NCBI RefSeq assembly: GCF_000722685.1
Contig: NZ_JPFV01000015.1
Location: 1 to 64,000 of the forward strand
Length of the DNA: 64,000 nt
Source: Streptococcus mitis
Lineage (GTDB): Bacteria > Bacillota > Bacilli > Lactobacillales > Streptococcaceae
Direction: 5' to 3'
In this document: piece by piece, positions 20,127 to 30,449 of the stretch
How positions within the stretch are numbered: position 1 is the first letter of the stretch
How the letters are laid out: each line of letters opens with the position of its first letter
Made by a program: the position numbers and the translations under genes
Notes under the pieces: generated by a model
Told to the model about the DNA's origin: nothing
Seen by the model: only the letters and a program-made list of their open reading frames with translations
The model's database searches: none

Positions 20127-20820
20127 TGAGTTTCAAAACATTTTTACCTAAAAAAAAAAGCATTTTACATGTATATTATATGCAAACGATGCCGCTTTTT
20201 ATAAATATCGGTAAAATGATTATTCCAAGCGATTTCATAGGGATAAAGTTCAAATTTAAGCGTTTTTATGTTTCTAAATTACAAAATCTTAAATTTCTGT
20301 TACAGATTTTGGAGGCGTTTTTAAATTTTGCTATACAAATATTTTATTTTATACATATGTTACCTTAATCGAGCGGTATAAAATATTAACTATATTGTAT
20401 ATATTATTGTTTTTTCTTCATTAACTTTCTACACATGAGTCACATAATCCTTCAGCAGACTCAATTTGTAAGAACCTATACATGTATTCAAAACCTATTT
20501 CTTATCACGATATCAATTTGTTATCATTTATTATAGACTCAGTCACACTCTTACTAGACACTCCTAACATCCAAAAACTAACTAGATTGTTTGATTAAAT
20601 CCACTATTATAATAAAGTAAAATCTGAACAATACGATTAGAAAACTCTGACCAATTTCTAACAATATTTCAGAAGATGAGACTTACCCGTCTTGATTTAG
20701 CTAATTTTATTGACGATCTGCTATTTTATTTGTTTATATAACATAACGTTGCACTAAAAATCTCGCAATGCCATAAGATTCCCAGAAGCTTATTACTATA
20801 CGATATTTTGATAAAGCACT

Positions 20821-20926
20821 ATAGTAGATTGAATTTAGAGTAGAACACTATAGTTTCTAAATCGTTGTTAGAAATTACTTTAAAATCCCCTCATCAATTT
20901 GTTCACATTTTCTTTCAATCTACTAT
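20821..20926. mobile_element. RUP-like miniature inverted-repeat element
   Basis: A 106-bp non-coding element is bounded by perfect 13-bp inverted ends (ATAGTAGATTGAA at 20821-20833, TTCAATCTACTAT at 20914-20926). Size and inverted ends fit the ~107-bp RUP element of pneumococci, which is thought to be moved by IS630-Spn1; I identify it by form, not by database match. A degenerate copy lies at 63323-63428. The rest of the 20040-20820 interval is AT-rich with no convincing gene apart from the adhesin promoter. Confidence 0.6.
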
Positions 20927-21060
20927 GCTTAACGATTCAACACCAAGACATCTAGCTTGCCCAGTCAATTTCCCATTCGCCACAAGGAAAAAGCCCACAA
21001 TGTAATATAACATTTATGGACTTTTTAATATGATATACAGACAAACCACCACAGCGGTTA

Positions 21061-21420
21061 GCAATCTTTACACTAGAACACGAAGAAACGAAAACAATCT
21101 CTTTTCGCCGATGAGTTAGTGAGGCAGGCAGGTAGTTCACTTCCTTACCATTACGACAGCAAACTCCACGAATCGATAATATTCGTGGAGTTTTCCTAGT
21201 GAAGCGTTTAGGTAAGCCGATTGTTATACTACGACACGGAGTTTGGCAAATCGATTCTAGTTGCCAAACGTAGTTAGTGAGGCAGTTAGCTAGACCAGTT
21301 ACGACGTAAAGTTTTACAAATCGATTCTATTTGTAAAACTCAGTTAGTGAGGCAGTTAGCTAGTTCGCCAAATAGCGACTAGCGTCCAACCATTAGGAAC
21401 TTTAGTTCCAATTGTTGGTA
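21061..21420. repeat. Tandem hairpin repeat region between the SRR adhesin and prfC
   Basis: The unit ends in AGTTAGTGAGGCAG, seen at 21115, 21272 and 21342, with a degenerate copy near 21196. Most units carry a perfect hairpin: AAACTCCACGAAT/ATTCGTGGAGTTT (21161-21193), GTTTGGCAA/TTGCCAAAC (21241-21269) and AGTTTTACAA/TTGTAAAACT (21310-21340). The last two share the loop ATCGATTCTA and differ in the stem by paired changes. ACGAC precedes the hairpins at 21153, 21231 and 21301. A fourth hairpin (GGAAC/GTTCC within CCAAC/GTTGG, 21388-21419) directly follows the prfC stop and may end its transcript. I do not recognise this family. Confidence 0.6.
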
Positions 21421-21425
21421 CTGAG

Positions 21426-22970
21426 TCACATCTTCTCTTCCAACTCTACATCTGGATACTTGTCCGCAAACCAGCGGAGGGCAAAGTCATTTTCAAAGAG
21501 GAAGACTGGTTGGTCAAAACGGTCTTTGGCCAAGATATTTCGGCTTGATGACATCCGTTCATCCAAGTCCTCAGGCTTGATCCAACGAACGGTCTTTTTC
21601 CCCATTGGGCTCATGACGACTTCCGCATTGTACTCGCCTTCCATACGGTGCTTAAAGACTTCAAACTGGAGTTGACCTACAGCCCCTAGCATGTACTCGC
21701 CTGTTTGGTAATTCTTATAAAGCTGAATGGCACCTTCTTGTACTAATTGCTCAATCCCCTTGTGGAAGGATTTTTGTTTCATAACGTTCTTAGCAGATAC
21801 TTTCATGAAAATTTCAGGGGTAAAGGTTGGCAGTGGTTCAAACTCAAACTTATTTTTTCCAACTGTCAAGGTATCCCCAACCTGATATGTACCTGTATCG
21901 TAAACACCAATGATATCTCCAGCCACGGCATTGGTCACATTCTCACGACTTTCAGCCATAAACTGGGTAACATTTGACAGCTTAGCTCCCTTACCAGTAC
22001 GAGGCAAGTTGACACTCATACCACGCTCAAATTCACCTGATACGATACGGACAAAGGCGATACGGTCACGGTGACGAGGGTCCATGTTGGCTTGGATTTT
22101 AAAGACAAATCCTGAGAAATCCTTGTCGTAAGGATCTACAATTTCACCGTCTGTTTTCTTGTGTCCATGTGGCTCTGGAGCAAACTTAAGGAAAGTTTCA
22201 AGGAAGGTCTGCACACCAAAGTTTGTCAAAGCTGAACCGAAGAAGACAGGTGTCAATTCTCCAGCTAGAATAGCTTCCTCTGAAAACTCATTCCCAGCTT
22301 CATTTAAAAGCTCAATATCATCCTTGACTTGCTCGTAGAAAGGATTGCTTCCAAAAAGCTTTTCCCCATCTTCTAAACTGGCAAAACGCTCATCCCCCTT
22401 ATAGAGCTCCAAGCGTTGGTTATAGAGGTCATAGAGCCCTTCAAAGGCTTTCCCCATTCCGATTGGCCAGTTCATCGGGTAGCTCGCAATACCCAAGACT
22501 TCTTCCAATTCTTGCAAGAGGTCCAGTGGCTCACGTCCGTCACGGTCTAGCTTGTTCATAAAGGTAAAGACAGGGATGCCACGGTGTTTGACAACTTCAA
22601 ACAATTTCTTAGTTTGGGCCTCGATACCCTTGGCAGAGTCCACCACCATGACCGCTGCATCCACCGCCATCAAGGTACGATAAGTATCTTCTGAAAAGTC
22701 CTCATGCCCTGGCGTGTCGAGGATATTCACACGCTTGCCATCGTAGTCAAATTGCATCACAGATGAAGTAACCGAAATCCCACGTTGTTTCTCGATATCC
22801 ATCCAGTCAGACTTGGCAAAAGTCCCTGTTTTCTTCCCTTTTACAGTACCAGCCTCACGAATCTCGCCCCCAAAGTAGAGCAACTGCTCAGTAATGGTTG
22901 TTTTCCCCGCGTCAGGGTGAGAGATGATGGCAAAGGTACGACGTTTCTTAATTTCTTCTTGAATATTCAT
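21426..22970 (-). CDS. prfC: Peptide chain release factor 3
   Basis: This 514-residue translational GTPase recycles RF1/RF2 from the ribosome after termination. The GTP-binding motifs are all present: [15 protein letters not shown] (P-loop, residues 17-31), DTPGHEDF, and NKLD. They are followed by the domain II and III sequences normal for RF3. The full length matches the family. It stands alone on the minus strand, with hairpin-rich DNA after it and a divergently transcribed gat operon on the other side. In pneumococci it also lies near gatCAB, so this is the ancestral position, and the SRR island lies on its far side. Confidence 0.96.
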   Translation of the reverse strand: MNIQEEIKKRRTFAIISHPDAGKTTITEQLLYFGGEIREAGTVKGKKTGTFAKSDWMDIEKQRGISVTSSVMQFDYDGKRVNILDTPGHEDFSEDTYRTLMAVDAAVMVVDSAKGIEAQTKKLFEVVKHRGIPVFTFMNKLDRDGREPLDLLQELEEVLGIASYPMNWPIGMGKAFEGLYDLYNQRLELYKGDERFASLEDGEKLFGSNPFYEQVKDDIELLNEAGNEFSEEAILAGELTPVFFGSALTNFGVQTFLETFLKFAPEPHGHKKTDGEIVDPYDKDFSGFVFKIQANMDPRHRDRIAFVRIVSGEFERGMSVNLPRTGKGAKLSNVTQFMAESRENVTNAVAGDIIGVYDTGTYQVGDTLTVGKNKFEFEPLPTFTPEIFMKVSAKNVMKQKSFHKGIEQLVQEGAIQLYKNYQTGEYMLGAVGQLQFEVFKHRMEGEYNAEVVMSPMGKKTVRWIKPEDLDERMSSSRNILAKDRFDQPVFLFENDFALRWFADKYPDVELEEKM

Positions 22971-23131
22971 AAGTTCTCTTTCTTTGATTCTCTATTTTTC
23001 TTGTTTCAATAGCTAAGAATGATTTCTACATTGGATTTTACCATTCCTTTCAACACTCCATTATATCGGATTTTAGCATTTTTTTCAATTTCTATTTTAT
23101 GTTAGACACTGCTAAAGTAGAACAATTCCCC

Positions 23132-23159
23132 TTGCAATTTTTAAAATAAATGTTACAAT
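23132..23159 (+). promoter_or_regulatory. Promoter of the putative antitoxin RNA
   Basis: TTGCAA (23132-23137), a 16-base spacer and TACAAT (23154-23159), with TGT just before the -10 making it an extended -10 site. It faces a short transcript ending at the hairpin at 23233-23278. No protein frame follows it. Confidence 0.6.
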
Positions 23160-23165
23160 AAATAT

Positions 23166-23278
23166 AGAAAAAGGTGTTGCATCAACAACACCCCACAGAG
23201 CCGTTTAAGACGGTGGCTGTAATTACATAACTAAAAAATAGCTCGTTAACTCGCCAAAGTTAGGACGGCTATTTTTTT
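23166..23278 (+). ncRNA. Putative antisense (antitoxin) RNA of a type I toxin-antitoxin locus
   Basis: A predicted ~110-nt RNA starts after a clear promoter. It contains a 5' hairpin (GGTGTTG/CAACACC), a small CCGTTTAAGACGG hairpin, and a terminator (AAAAATAGC / GCTATTTTT, 23233-23278) with T runs on both strands. The terminator overlaps the 3' end of a convergent small membrane-peptide frame on the minus strand. That arrangement, convergent RNAs sharing a bidirectional terminator, is the known layout of Fst/par and TxpA/RatA type I systems. The assignment rests on layout, not on a database match. Confidence 0.55.
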
Positions 23279-23367
23279 GTCTCTTTTACCAATTCAAGGA
23301 TGAACTTCAGGAGCGTGATAACAAAGTTACCAGCTACAAACATGAGTGTCAAAGCCTCAAAAGGGGG
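23269..23367 (-). CDS. Putative holin-like type I toxin peptide (about 24-33 residues, start uncertain)
   Basis: The frame encodes PPFEALTLM, then FVAGNFVITLLKFI, then ELVKETKK and TAG (23269-23271): one membrane helix after the FEALTLM motif and a lysine-rich tail. This fits the Hol_Tox (TxpA-like) family as I know it. The start is not clear. An ATG sits at 23341-23343 inside the motif. The full motif would need a start near 23367, but the run of six C there puts a nearby TTG out of frame; five C would bring it into frame. A BOX element begins 27 bases upstream and may have separated the gene from its original promoter. It could be intact, weakly expressed or dead. Confidence 0.5.
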   Translation of the reverse strand, partial: PPFEALTLMFVAGNFVITLLKFILELVKETKK

Positions 23368-23394
23368 GCAAATCTGGTTACTACTTTCTACTAA

Positions 23395-23500
23395 ATACTC
23401 TTCGAAAATCAAATTCAAACTACGTCAGCTTCGCCTTGCCGTACTCAAGTACAGTCTGCGGCTAGCTTCCTAGTTTACTCTTTGATTTTCATTGAGTATA
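23395..23500. repeat. BOX element (boxA-boxC type)
   Basis: It begins ATACTCTTCGAAAATC and ends GATTTTCATTGAGTATA, with CGTCAGCTTCGCCTTGCCGTA and CTAGCTTCCTAGTTT inside: the recognisable boxA and boxC parts of the pneumococcal BOX repeat. It lies between the putative toxin frame and the gat promoter region. The remaining sequence up to gatC (23501-23744) shows no gene. Confidence 0.9.
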
Positions 23501-23744
23501 AGATTTTACAGGATCTGCACATAAGCATCACCATCCTTTCGATTTCGTAACCACCGTCTTCACTTCTCTGTCAAACTATTGTACCATATAATTTCCTCTT
23601 TGAAATCCTCTTTTCAAACAAATCATCATTAAAACCCGTTCTCCATCCTCTACCTGTCTTTTTTCACCTTTCCCTCCCTTATTTATAGGAAAATATGGTA
23701 AAATAGAACAGACTAAAAATCATCATTTCATGAAAGGATGCAAG

Positions 23745-24047
23745 ATGAAAATTACGCAAGAAGAGGTAACACACGTTGCCAATCTTTCAAAATTAAGATT
23801 CTCTGAAGAAGAAACTGCTACCTTTGCGACTACCTTGTCTAAAATTGTTGACATGGTTGAATTGCTGGGCGAAGTCGACACAACTGGTGTCGTACCTACT
23901 ACGACCATGGCTGACCGCAAAACTGTACTCCGCCCTGATGTGGCCGAAGAAGGAACAGACCGTGATCGCTTGTTTAAAAACGTACCTGAAAAAGACAACT
24001 ACTATATCAAGGTACCAGCTATCCTAGACGATGGAGGAGATGCCTAA
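23745..24047 (+). CDS. gatC: Asp-tRNA(Asn)/Glu-tRNA(Gln) amidotransferase subunit C
   Basis: This is the 100-residue small subunit of the GatCAB amidotransferase, which converts misacylated Glu-tRNA(Gln) and Asp-tRNA(Asn) to the correct amides. [20 protein letters not shown] and the C-terminal [17 protein letters not shown] are typical. I chose the ATG at 23745 rather than one five codons earlier because AAAGGA lies just before it and the length then matches the family. Its stop overlaps the gatA start in TAATG, indicating a coupled operon gatC-gatA-gatB. A TGG-TAAAAT extended -10 lies about 40 bases upstream. Confidence 0.95.
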   Translation: MKITQEEVTHVANLSKLRFSEEETATFATTLSKIVDMVELLGEVDTTGVVPTTTMADRKTVLRPDVAEEGTDRDRLFKNVPEKDNYYIKVPAILDDGGDA

Positions 24048-25513
24048 TGACTTTTAATAACAAAACTATTGAAGACTTGCACAATCTCCTTGTTTCTAAG
24101 GAAATTTCTGCAACTGAATTGACCCAAGCAACGCTTGAAGATATCAAATCTCGCGAGACAGCTATCAACGCTTTTGTTACTATCGCTGAGGAGCAAGCCC
24201 TTGCTCAAGCTAAGGCTATTGATGAAGCTGGAATTGACGCTGACAATGTCCTTTCAGGAATTCCGCTTGCTGTTAAGGATAATATCTCTACAGATGGTAT
24301 CCTCACAACTGCAGCCTCAAAAATGCTCTACAACTACGAGCCAATCTTTGATGCGACTGCGGTTGCTAATGCAAAAGCTAAAGGCATGATTGTTGTCGGA
24401 AAAACCAACATGGACGAATTTGCCATGGGTGGTTCAGGTGAAACTTCACACTACGGAGCAACTAAAAACGCTTGGGACCACAGCAAGGTTCCTGGTGGAT
24501 CATCAAGTGGTTCTGCTGCAGCTGTAGCTTCAGGGCAAGTCCGCTTGTCACTTGGTTCTGATACTGGTGGTTCTATCCGCCAACCTGCTGCCTTCAACGG
24601 GATCGTTGGTCTCAAACCAACCTACGGAACAGTTTCTCGTTTCGGTCTTATTGCCTTTGGTAGCTCATTAGACCAGATCGGACCTTTTGCGCCAACTGTT
24701 AAGGAAAATGCCCTCTTACTCAACGCTATTGCTAGCGAAGATGCTAAAGACTCTACTTCTGCTCCTGTCCGCATTGCCGACTTTACTTCAAAAATCGGCC
24801 AAGACATCAAGGGTATGAAAATCGCTTTGCCTAAGGAATACCTTGGTGAAGGGATTGACCCAGAGGTGAAGGAAACTATTCTGAACGCAGCCAAACACTT
24901 TGAAAAACTTGGTGCCATCGTCGAAGAAGTCAGCCTTCCTCACTCTAAATACGGTGTTGCCGTTTACTACATCATCGCTTCATCAGAAGCCTCATCAAAC
25001 TTGCAACGTTTTGATGGTATCCGTTACGGTTATCGTGCAGAAGATGCGACTAATCTTGACGAAATCTATGTAAACAGCCGTAGCCAAGGTTTCGGTGAAG
25101 AGGTGAAACGCCGTATCATGCTAGGAACTTTCAGCCTTTCATCAGGTTACTACGATGCCTACTACAAGAAAGCTGGACAGGTTCGTACCCTCATCATCCA
25201 AGATTTTGAGAAAGTCTTTGCGGATTACGACTTGATTTTGGGACCAACTGCTCCAAGTGTTGCCTATGACTTGGATTCCCTCAACCACGACCCAGTTGCC
25301 ATGTACTTGGCTGACCTCTTGACCATTCCAGTCAACTTGGCTGGTCTCCCAGGAATTTCGATTCCTGCTGGATTCTCTCAAGGTCTACCAGTCGGTCTGC
25401 AATTGATTGGTCCTAAGTACTCAGAAGAAACCATTTACCAAGTTGCTGCTGCCTTTGAAGCAACAACAGAATACCACAAACAACAACCCGTGATTTTTGG
25501 AGGTGATAACTAA
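24047..25513 (+). CDS. gatA: Asp-tRNA(Asn)/Glu-tRNA(Gln) amidotransferase subunit A
   Basis: This 488-residue amidase-signature enzyme is the glutaminase subunit that releases ammonia for tRNA-bound Glu/Asp amidation. The Ser-cisSer-Lys catalytic set is visible: lysine in LAVKDNI (about residue 78), and the serines in [15 protein letters not shown] and [12 protein letters not shown]. Length and layout are normal. It overlaps gatC by one base and gatB by one base (TAATG at each junction), so the three subunits are translated as one unit. Confidence 0.97.
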   Translation: MTFNNKTIEDLHNLLVSKEISATELTQATLEDIKSRETAINAFVTIAEEQALAQAKAIDEAGIDADNVLSGIPLAVKDNISTDGILTTAASKMLYNYEPIFDATAVANAKAKGMIVVGKTNMDEFAMGGSGETSHYGATKNAWDHSKVPGGSSSGSAAAVASGQVRLSLGSDTGGSIRQPAAFNGIVGLKPTYGTVSRFGLIAFGSSLDQIGPFAPTVKENALLLNAIASEDAKDSTSAPVRIADFTSKIGQDIKGMKIALPKEYLGEGIDPEVKETILNAAKHFEKLGAIVEEVSLPHSKYGVAVYYIIASSEASSNLQRFDGIRYGYRAEDATNLDEIYVNSRSQGFGEEVKRRIMLGTFSLSSGYYDAYYKKAGQVRTLIIQDFEKVFADYDLILGPTAPSVAYDLDSLNHDPVAMYLADLLTIPVNLAGLPGISIPAGFSQGLPVGLQLIGPKYSEETIYQVAAAFEATTEYHKQQPVIFGGDN

Positions 25514-26955
25514 TGAACTTTGAAACAGTCATTGGACTTGAAGTCCACGTAGAGCTCAACACCAATTCAAAAATCTTCTCACCTACTTCTGCCCACTTTG
25601 GAAATGACCAAAATGCCAACACCAACGTGATTGACTGGTCTTTCCCAGGAGTACTTCCTGTTCTCAATAAAGGTGTTGTCGATGCCGGTATCAAGGCTGC
25701 TCTTGCCCTCAATATGGATATCCACAAAAAGATGCACTTTGACCGTAAGAACTACTTCTATCCAGATAATCCTAAAGCCTATCAAATTTCTCAGTTTGAT
25801 GAACCAATTGGTTATAACGGCTGGATTGAAGTGGAGTTAGAAGACGGTACAACTAAGAAAATCGGTATCGAGCGCGCCCACCTAGAAGAAGACGCTGGTA
25901 AAAACACCCACGGTACAGATGGCTACTCTTATGTTGACCTTAACCGCCAAGGGGTGCCATTGATTGAGATTGTATCTGAAGCAGACATGCGTTCTCCTGA
26001 AGAAGCCTATGCTTATCTGACAGCCCTCAAGGAAGTTATCCAGTATGCTGGTATTTCTGACGTTAAGATGGAAGAAAGTTCTATGCGTGTGGATGCCAAC
26101 ATCTCCCTTCGTCCTTATGGTCAAGAAAAATTCGGTACCAAGACAGAGTTGAAGAACCTCAACTCCTTCTCAAACGTTCGCAAGGGGCTTGAATACGAAG
26201 TTCAACGTCAGGCTGAAATCCTTCGCTCAGGTGGTCAAATTCGCCAAGAAACACGCCGTTACGATGAAGCTAACAAGGCAACTATCCTCATGCGTGTCAA
26301 GGAAGGTGCTGCAGACTACCGCTACTTCCCAGAACCAGACCTACCTCTCTTTGAAATTTCAGATGAGTGGATTGAGGAAATGCGAACTGAATTGCCAGAG
26401 TTTCCAAAAGAACGCCGTGCACGCTACGTGGCTGACCTTGGCTTGTCAGACTACGATGCTAGCCAGTTGACTGCAAACAAGGTCACTTCTGACTTCTTTG
26501 AAAAAGCTGTTGCCCTCGGTGGTGATGCAAAACAAGTCTCTAACTGGCTCCAAGGCGAAGTCGCTCAATTCTTGAACGCTGAAGGTAAGACACTGGAACA
26601 AATCGAATTAACACCAGAAAACTTGGTTGAAATGATTGCCATCATCGAAGATGGTACTATCTCTTCTAAGATTGCCAAGAAAGTCTTTGTCCACCTGGCT
26701 AAAAATGGTGGTGGCGCTCGTGAATACGTGGAGAAAGCAGGTATGATTCAAATCTCAGATCCAGCTGTCTTGATTCCAATTATCCACCAAGTCTTTGCCG
26801 ATAACGAAGCAGCCGTTGCCGACTTCAAGTCAGGCAAACGTAATGCAGATAAGGCCTTCACAGGATTCCTTATGAAAGCAACCAAAGGCCAAGCCAATCC
26901 ACAAGTCGCCCTTAAACTCCTTGCACAGGAATTGGCGAAGTTGAAAGAAGACTAA
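25513..26955 (+). CDS. gatB: Asp-tRNA(Asn)/Glu-tRNA(Gln) amidotransferase subunit B
   Basis: This 480-residue subunit binds the misacylated tRNA and carries the kinase and transamidase site. [20 protein letters not shown] at the start, [17 protein letters not shown] and [14 protein letters not shown] are GatB signatures. The C-terminal helical (YqeY-like) domain ends [15 protein letters not shown]. It is the last gene of the gatCAB operon and is followed directly by a terminator. Confidence 0.97.
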   Translation: MNFETVIGLEVHVELNTNSKIFSPTSAHFGNDQNANTNVIDWSFPGVLPVLNKGVVDAGIKAALALNMDIHKKMHFDRKNYFYPDNPKAYQISQFDEPIGYNGWIEVELEDGTTKKIGIERAHLEEDAGKNTHGTDGYSYVDLNRQGVPLIEIVSEADMRSPEEAYAYLTALKEVIQYAGISDVKMEESSMRVDANISLRPYGQEKFGTKTELKNLNSFSNVRKGLEYEVQRQAEILRSGGQIRQETRRYDEANKATILMRVKEGAADYRYFPEPDLPLFEISDEWIEEMRTELPEFPKERRARYVADLGLSDYDASQLTANKVTSDFFEKAVALGGDAKQVSNWLQGEVAQFLNAEGKTLEQIELTPENLVEMIAIIEDGTISSKIAKKVFVHLAKNGGGAREYVEKAGMIQISDPAVLIPIIHQVFADNEAAVADFKSGKRNADKAFTGFLMKATKGQANPQVALKLLAQELAKLKED

Positions 26956-26965
26956 TATGTAAAAG

Positions 26966-26991
26966 AAACCAGCCCTGAGGTTGGTTTTTTT
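26966..26991 (+). terminator. Terminator of the gatCAB operon
   Basis: AAACCAGCC pairs with GGTTGGTTT around a CTGA loop, followed by a run of T, starting about 11 bases after the gatB stop. Confidence 0.75.
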
Positions 26992-27086
26992 CGATCCTAC
27001 CATCTCCCAATAACTATTTTGGCTTTATTTCCAGAAGATTTTATGGTAAAATGAAGAGTAATAATATTTATTAAAGAGGTAAAAAC

Positions 27087-27647
27087 ATGATTGAAGCAAG
27101 CAAATTGAAAGCTGGTATGACATTTGAAACTGCAGACGGAAAATTGATCCGCGTTTTGGAAGCTAGCCACCACAAACCAGGTAAAGGGAACACGATCATG
27201 CGTATGAAACTGCGTGATGTCCGTACTGGTTCTACATTTGACACAAGCTACCGTCCAGAAGAAAAATTCGAACAAGCTATTATCGAGACTGTTCCAGCTC
27301 AATACTTGTACAAAATGGATGAAACTGCCTACTTCATGAACACTGAAACTTACGACCAATACGAAATTCCAGTCGTAAACGTTGAAAATGAATTGCTTTA
27401 CATCCTTGAAAACTCTGATGTGAAAATCCAATTCTATGGAACTGAAGTAATCGGTGTAACTGTACCAACTACTGTTGAATTGACAGTTGCTGAAACACAA
27501 CCATCTATCAAAGGTGCTACTGTTACAGGTTCTGGTAAACCAGCAACTATGGAAACTGGACTTGTTGTCAACGTTCCTGACTTCATCGAAGCTGGACAAA
27601 AATTGATCATCAACACTGCAGAAGGAACTTACGTTTCTCGTGCCTAA
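27087..27647 (+). CDS. efp: Elongation factor P
   Basis: This 186-residue factor relieves ribosome stalling at consecutive prolines. [14 protein letters not shown], the loop [15 protein letters not shown] carrying the residue that enters the peptidyl-transferase centre, and the C-terminal S1-like domain ending [12 protein letters not shown] are all in place. AGAGG lies eight bases before the ATG and a TGG-TAAAAT extended -10 about 33 bases upstream. The asp23-family gene follows after 21 bases and probably shares the transcript. Confidence 0.96.
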   Translation: MIEASKLKAGMTFETADGKLIRVLEASHHKPGKGNTIMRMKLRDVRTGSTFDTSYRPEEKFEQAIIETVPAQYLYKMDETAYFMNTETYDQYEIPVVNVENELLYILENSDVKIQFYGTEVIGVTVPTTVELTVAETQPSIKGATVTGSGKPATMETGLVVNVPDFIEAGQKLIINTAEGTYVSRA

Positions 27648-27668
27648 TCTCTAGAAAGAGGTCATTCT

Positions 27669-28058
27669 ATGGGAACTGAAGAACAATTTGGCGAAATCGT
27701 TATCGCTCCACGTGTACTTGAAAAAATCATTGCCATCGCAACTGCTAAAGTTGATGGTGTCCATTCATTTTCAAATAAATCCGTATCTGATACCCTATCA
27801 AAACTCTCTCTTGGTCGTGGCGTCTACTTAAAAGAAAGCAACGAAGAACTAACTGCTGACATCTACCTCTACCTTGAGTACGGTGTGAAAGTACCAAAAG
27901 TGGCTCTTGCTATTCAAAAAGCGGTCAAAGATGCTGTCCATGATATGGCAGATGTGGAACTTGCTGCTGTCAATATCCATGTTACAGGAATTGTTCCAGA
28001 CAAAACACCAAAACCTGAGTTGAAAGATCTATTTAACGAGGACTTCCTCAATGACTAG
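27669..28058 (+). CDS. Asp23/Gls24 family envelope stress response protein
   Basis: This 129-residue protein of the Asp23 (DUF322) family starts [20 protein letters not shown], followed by the family's GVYLKE and [11 protein letters not shown] segments. Members are soluble proteins linked to cell-envelope stress. This short form next to nusB and efp is a conserved gene in streptococci whose exact job is not known. AGAGG precedes the ATG. It overlaps nusB by eight bases, so the two are probably co-translated. Confidence 0.92.
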   Translation: MGTEEQFGEIVIAPRVLEKIIAIATAKVDGVHSFSNKSVSDTLSKLSLGRGVYLKESNEELTADIYLYLEYGVKVPKVALAIQKAVKDAVHDMADVELAAVNIHVTGIVPDKTPKPELKDLFNEDFLND

Positions 28059-28476
28059 TCCATTATTAGAATCTAGACGCGAACTTCGTAAATGCGCTTT
28101 TCAAGCTCTCATGAGCCTTGAATTTGGCACAGACATGGAAACAGCTTGTCGCTTTGCCTACACACATGACCGTGAAGATGAAGATGTACAAATTCCAGCC
28201 TTTCTTCTGAACTTGGTTTCTGGTGTTCAAGCTCAAAAAGACGAGTTGGATAAACAAATCAACCAGTACCTCAAGTCCGGCTGGACAGTTGAACGCTTGA
28301 CCTTGGTCGAAAAAAACTTACTACGCTTGGGTATCTTTGAAATCATTTCATTTGATACACCTCAGCTGGTAGCAGTCAATGAAGCCATTGAACTTGCCAA
28401 GAATTTTTCAGATCAAAAATCAGCCCGCTTTATTAACGGACTGCTCAGTCAATTTGTAACTGAAGAAAATGAATAA
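28051..28476 (+). CDS. nusB: Transcription antitermination factor NusB
   Basis: This 141-residue all-helical protein works with NusE (S10) in ribosomal RNA antitermination. [20 protein letters not shown] at the start and [19 protein letters not shown] plus [19 protein letters not shown] in the second half are characteristic. Length is normal. The start codon lies within the end of the upstream Asp23-family gene, and a strong terminator follows the stop. Confidence 0.96.
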   Translation: MTSPLLESRRELRKCAFQALMSLEFGTDMETACRFAYTHDREDEDVQIPAFLLNLVSGVQAQKDELDKQINQYLKSGWTVERLTLVEKNLLRLGIFEIISFDTPQLVAVNEAIELAKNFSDQKSARFINGLLSQFVTEENE

Positions 28477-28478
28477 TC

Positions 28479-28511
28479 AAAAAGGTGTTTGGTCTTCCAA
28501 GCACCTTTTTG
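28479..28511 (+). terminator. Terminator of the efp-asp23-nusB operon
   Basis: AAAAGGTGTTTGG pairs with CCAAGCACCTTTTT around a four-base loop, followed by T-rich sequence, three bases after the nusB stop. Confidence 0.85.
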
Positions 28512-28538
28512 TTGTTCCCTCGACACAAAGAACCACAT

Positions 28539-28571
28539 AAAAACTAGAACTGACTGCCAGTTCTAGTTTTT
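28539..28571 (-). terminator. Bidirectional hairpin between nusB and accA
   Basis: A perfect 14-bp inverted repeat (AAAAACTAGAACTG / CAGTTCTAGTTTTT) has a five-base loop and T runs on both strands. It could end transcripts from either side. Since the nusB side already has a terminator, it probably serves the acc/fab cluster reading through the BOX element from the right. Confidence 0.7.
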
Positions 28572-28588
28572 GCGTATTCTGAAGAATT

Positions 28589-28784
28589 ATACTCAATGAA
28601 AATCAAAGAGCAAACCAGGAAGCTAGCCGTAGGCTGCTCAAAGCACTGCTTTGAGGTTACAGATAAAACTGACGAAGTCAGCTCAAAACATGGTTTTGAG
28701 GTTGTGGATAGAACTGACGAAGTCAGTAACATATATACGGCAAGGCGAAGCTGACGTGGTTTGAAGAGATTTTCGAAGAGTATT
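28589..28784. repeat. BOX element with two boxB copies
   Basis: Read on the minus strand it starts ATACTCTTCGAAAATCTCTT (boxA), continues with CGTCAGCTTCGCCTTGCCGTA, has two ~45-bp boxB-like units (each with CTGACTTCGTCAGT and a TCAAAAC/TCAAAGC hairpin), and ends in boxC with CATTGAGTAT. Its right end contains the accA stop codon. Confidence 0.9.
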
Positions 28785-29550
28785 AGTATTTTCTAAATCG
28801 TTGATAACGTTCTTCCAACAACTCTTCTAGCGATTTTTGTGAGAGTATAGCTAGCTCATCTTGAAGTTCTTTTTTGACAGTCTTAATCAGTTCTTTACTA
28901 GAAAGTCCTGCTTCAGAAATCACCTTGTCCACCACGTCCATTTCTAACAACTCATGTGAAGTGATTTTCATCAACTCTGCTGCTTCCATGGCACGACTGC
29001 CATCCTTCCATAGAATGGAAGCAAAGCCTTCTGGGCTGAGAATCGCATAGATAGAATTTTCCAACATCCAGACACGGTCTGCGACTGCTAGAGCCAGAGC
29101 CCCACCTGAACCACCTTCACCAATAATGATAGCAATAATCGGAACTTTCAGGTCACTCATTTCCATGAGATTGCGAGCAATAGCTTCTCCCTGTCCACGT
29201 TCTTCCGCCCCCACACCAGGATAGGCACCTGCAGTATTGATAAAGGTCACAACTGGACGGCCAAACTTTTCAGCCTGTTTCATCAAACGTAAGGCCTTAC
29301 GGTAACCTTCTGGATGCGGTTGGCCAAAATTCCGTTTGAGGTTGTCTTGTAAACTCTTGCCTTTTTGGATGCCAACCACTGTTACAGCTTGGTCTTCAAG
29401 CCAGCCTATACCACCCACAACTGCACCATCATCTCGGAAAGAACGGTCACCATGTAACTGGATAAATTCATCAAAAATGCCTGTCGCCAAGTCCAAGGTT
29501 GTCAAGCGACTCTGCTCACGCGCTTCTCTGACTATTTTTGCAATATTCAT
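28783..29550 (-). CDS. accA: Acetyl-CoA carboxylase carboxyltransferase subunit alpha
   Basis: This 255-residue subunit pairs with AccD to transfer the carboxyl group from biotin to acetyl-CoA, making malonyl-CoA for fatty-acid synthesis. It has the crotonase-like fold motifs [32 protein letters not shown] and [15 protein letters not shown]. It is the last gene of the long fab/acc cluster and starts inside the accD stop (ATGA overlap). Its TAA stop falls inside the end of a BOX element, so the insertion may have set the exact C-terminus (RYQRFRKY). Confidence 0.96.
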   Translation of the reverse strand: MNIAKIVREAREQSRLTTLDLATGIFDEFIQLHGDRSFRDDGAVVGGIGWLEDQAVTVVGIQKGKSLQDNLKRNFGQPHPEGYRKALRLMKQAEKFGRPVVTFINTAGAYPGVGAEERGQGEAIARNLMEMSDLKVPIIAIIIGEGGSGGALALAVADRVWMLENSIYAILSPEGFASILWKDGSRAMEAAELMKITSHELLEMDVVDKVISEAGLSSKELIKTVKKELQDELAILSQKSLEELLEERYQRFRKY

Positions 29551-30413
29551 CTAGGACTCCTTCCGTGCAATCTGACTAGGCTAGCAATAGTATCTGGCAA
29601 GTCTCTTCGTTTGACAATAGCATCCACAAAGCCATGCTCCAATAGGAATTCTGCCTTTTGGAAATCCTCAGGCAAGCTTTCACGAACCGTATTTTCAATG
29701 ACACGACGCCCAGCAAAACCAACCAAACTCTGTGGTTCAGCCAGAATGATATCGCCTTCCATAGCGAAAGAAGCTGTCACACCACCAGTCGTTGGATCTG
29801 TCAAAATGGTCAGGTAAAAGAGGCCTGCATTTGAATGACGTTTAACTGCTGCAGAAATCTTGGCCATCTGCATGAGACTCATGATTCCTTCCTGCATACG
29901 GGCTCCACCAGAGGCTGTGAAGAGAACAACTGGCAATTGTTCGACAGTCGCATACTCAAACAAACGAGTGATTTTTTCACCTACAACCGTACCCATAGAA
30001 GCCATGATAAAGTTGGAATCCATAATCCCAAGAGCCACAGTCTGACCTTTAATAAGAGCAGTTCCTGTCACAACAGCTTCATCCAGACCTGTTTTTTCAC
30101 GCATGGTTGCCAGTTTCTTTTGGTAACCAGGGAATTGCAAGGGATCCTTACTTTCAATCCCTGTAAACAATTCCTTGAAGGTTCCCATATCAATCGTCAA
30201 AGCCAAGCGTTCTTGGGCAGAAATACGAAAGGTATAGCTACAGTGCGGACAGATACGCTCACTTCCCAGATCCTTCTGATAGATGGTATGCTTACAACTC
30301 GGACACTGGGAGAATAGTTCATCTGGAACCTCTGGCTTGGCTTGAGGTTTTTCCCTAACCGAACGATTGGGATTGATTCGAATATACTTATCTTTTTTAC
30401 TAAATAGAGCCAT
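29547..30413 (-). CDS. accD: Acetyl-CoA carboxylase carboxyltransferase subunit beta
   Basis: This 288-residue zinc-binding subunit is the partner of AccA. The N-terminal four-cysteine zinc finger (CPSC at about residues 37-40, CPHC at about 55-58) is intact. It is followed by the crotonase-like core with [20 protein letters not shown] and [15 protein letters not shown]. The gene overlaps accA by four bases and lies 36 bases after accC. Confidence 0.96.
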   Translation of the reverse strand: MALFSKKDKYIRINPNRSVREKPQAKPEVPDELFSQCPSCKHTIYQKDLGSERICPHCSYTFRISAQERLALTIDMGTFKELFTGIESKDPLQFPGYQKKLATMREKTGLDEAVVTGTALIKGQTVALGIMDSNFIMASMGTVVGEKITRLFEYATVEQLPVVLFTASGGARMQEGIMSLMQMAKISAAVKRHSNAGLFYLTILTDPTTGGVTASFAMEGDIILAEPQSLVGFAGRRVIENTVRESLPEDFQKAEFLLEHGFVDAIVKRRDLPDTIASLVRLHGRSPR

Positions 30414-30449
30414 TGATTCCCCTTTTCGGTTTAAACTCTTAAAGTCATT

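Noticed and set aside
20952..21140. 62-codon minus-strand frame before prfC
   Set aside because: It lies in the repeat-rich gap, has no convincing ribosome-binding site, and overlaps hairpin units. It could be a degenerate gene, but I cannot support it.
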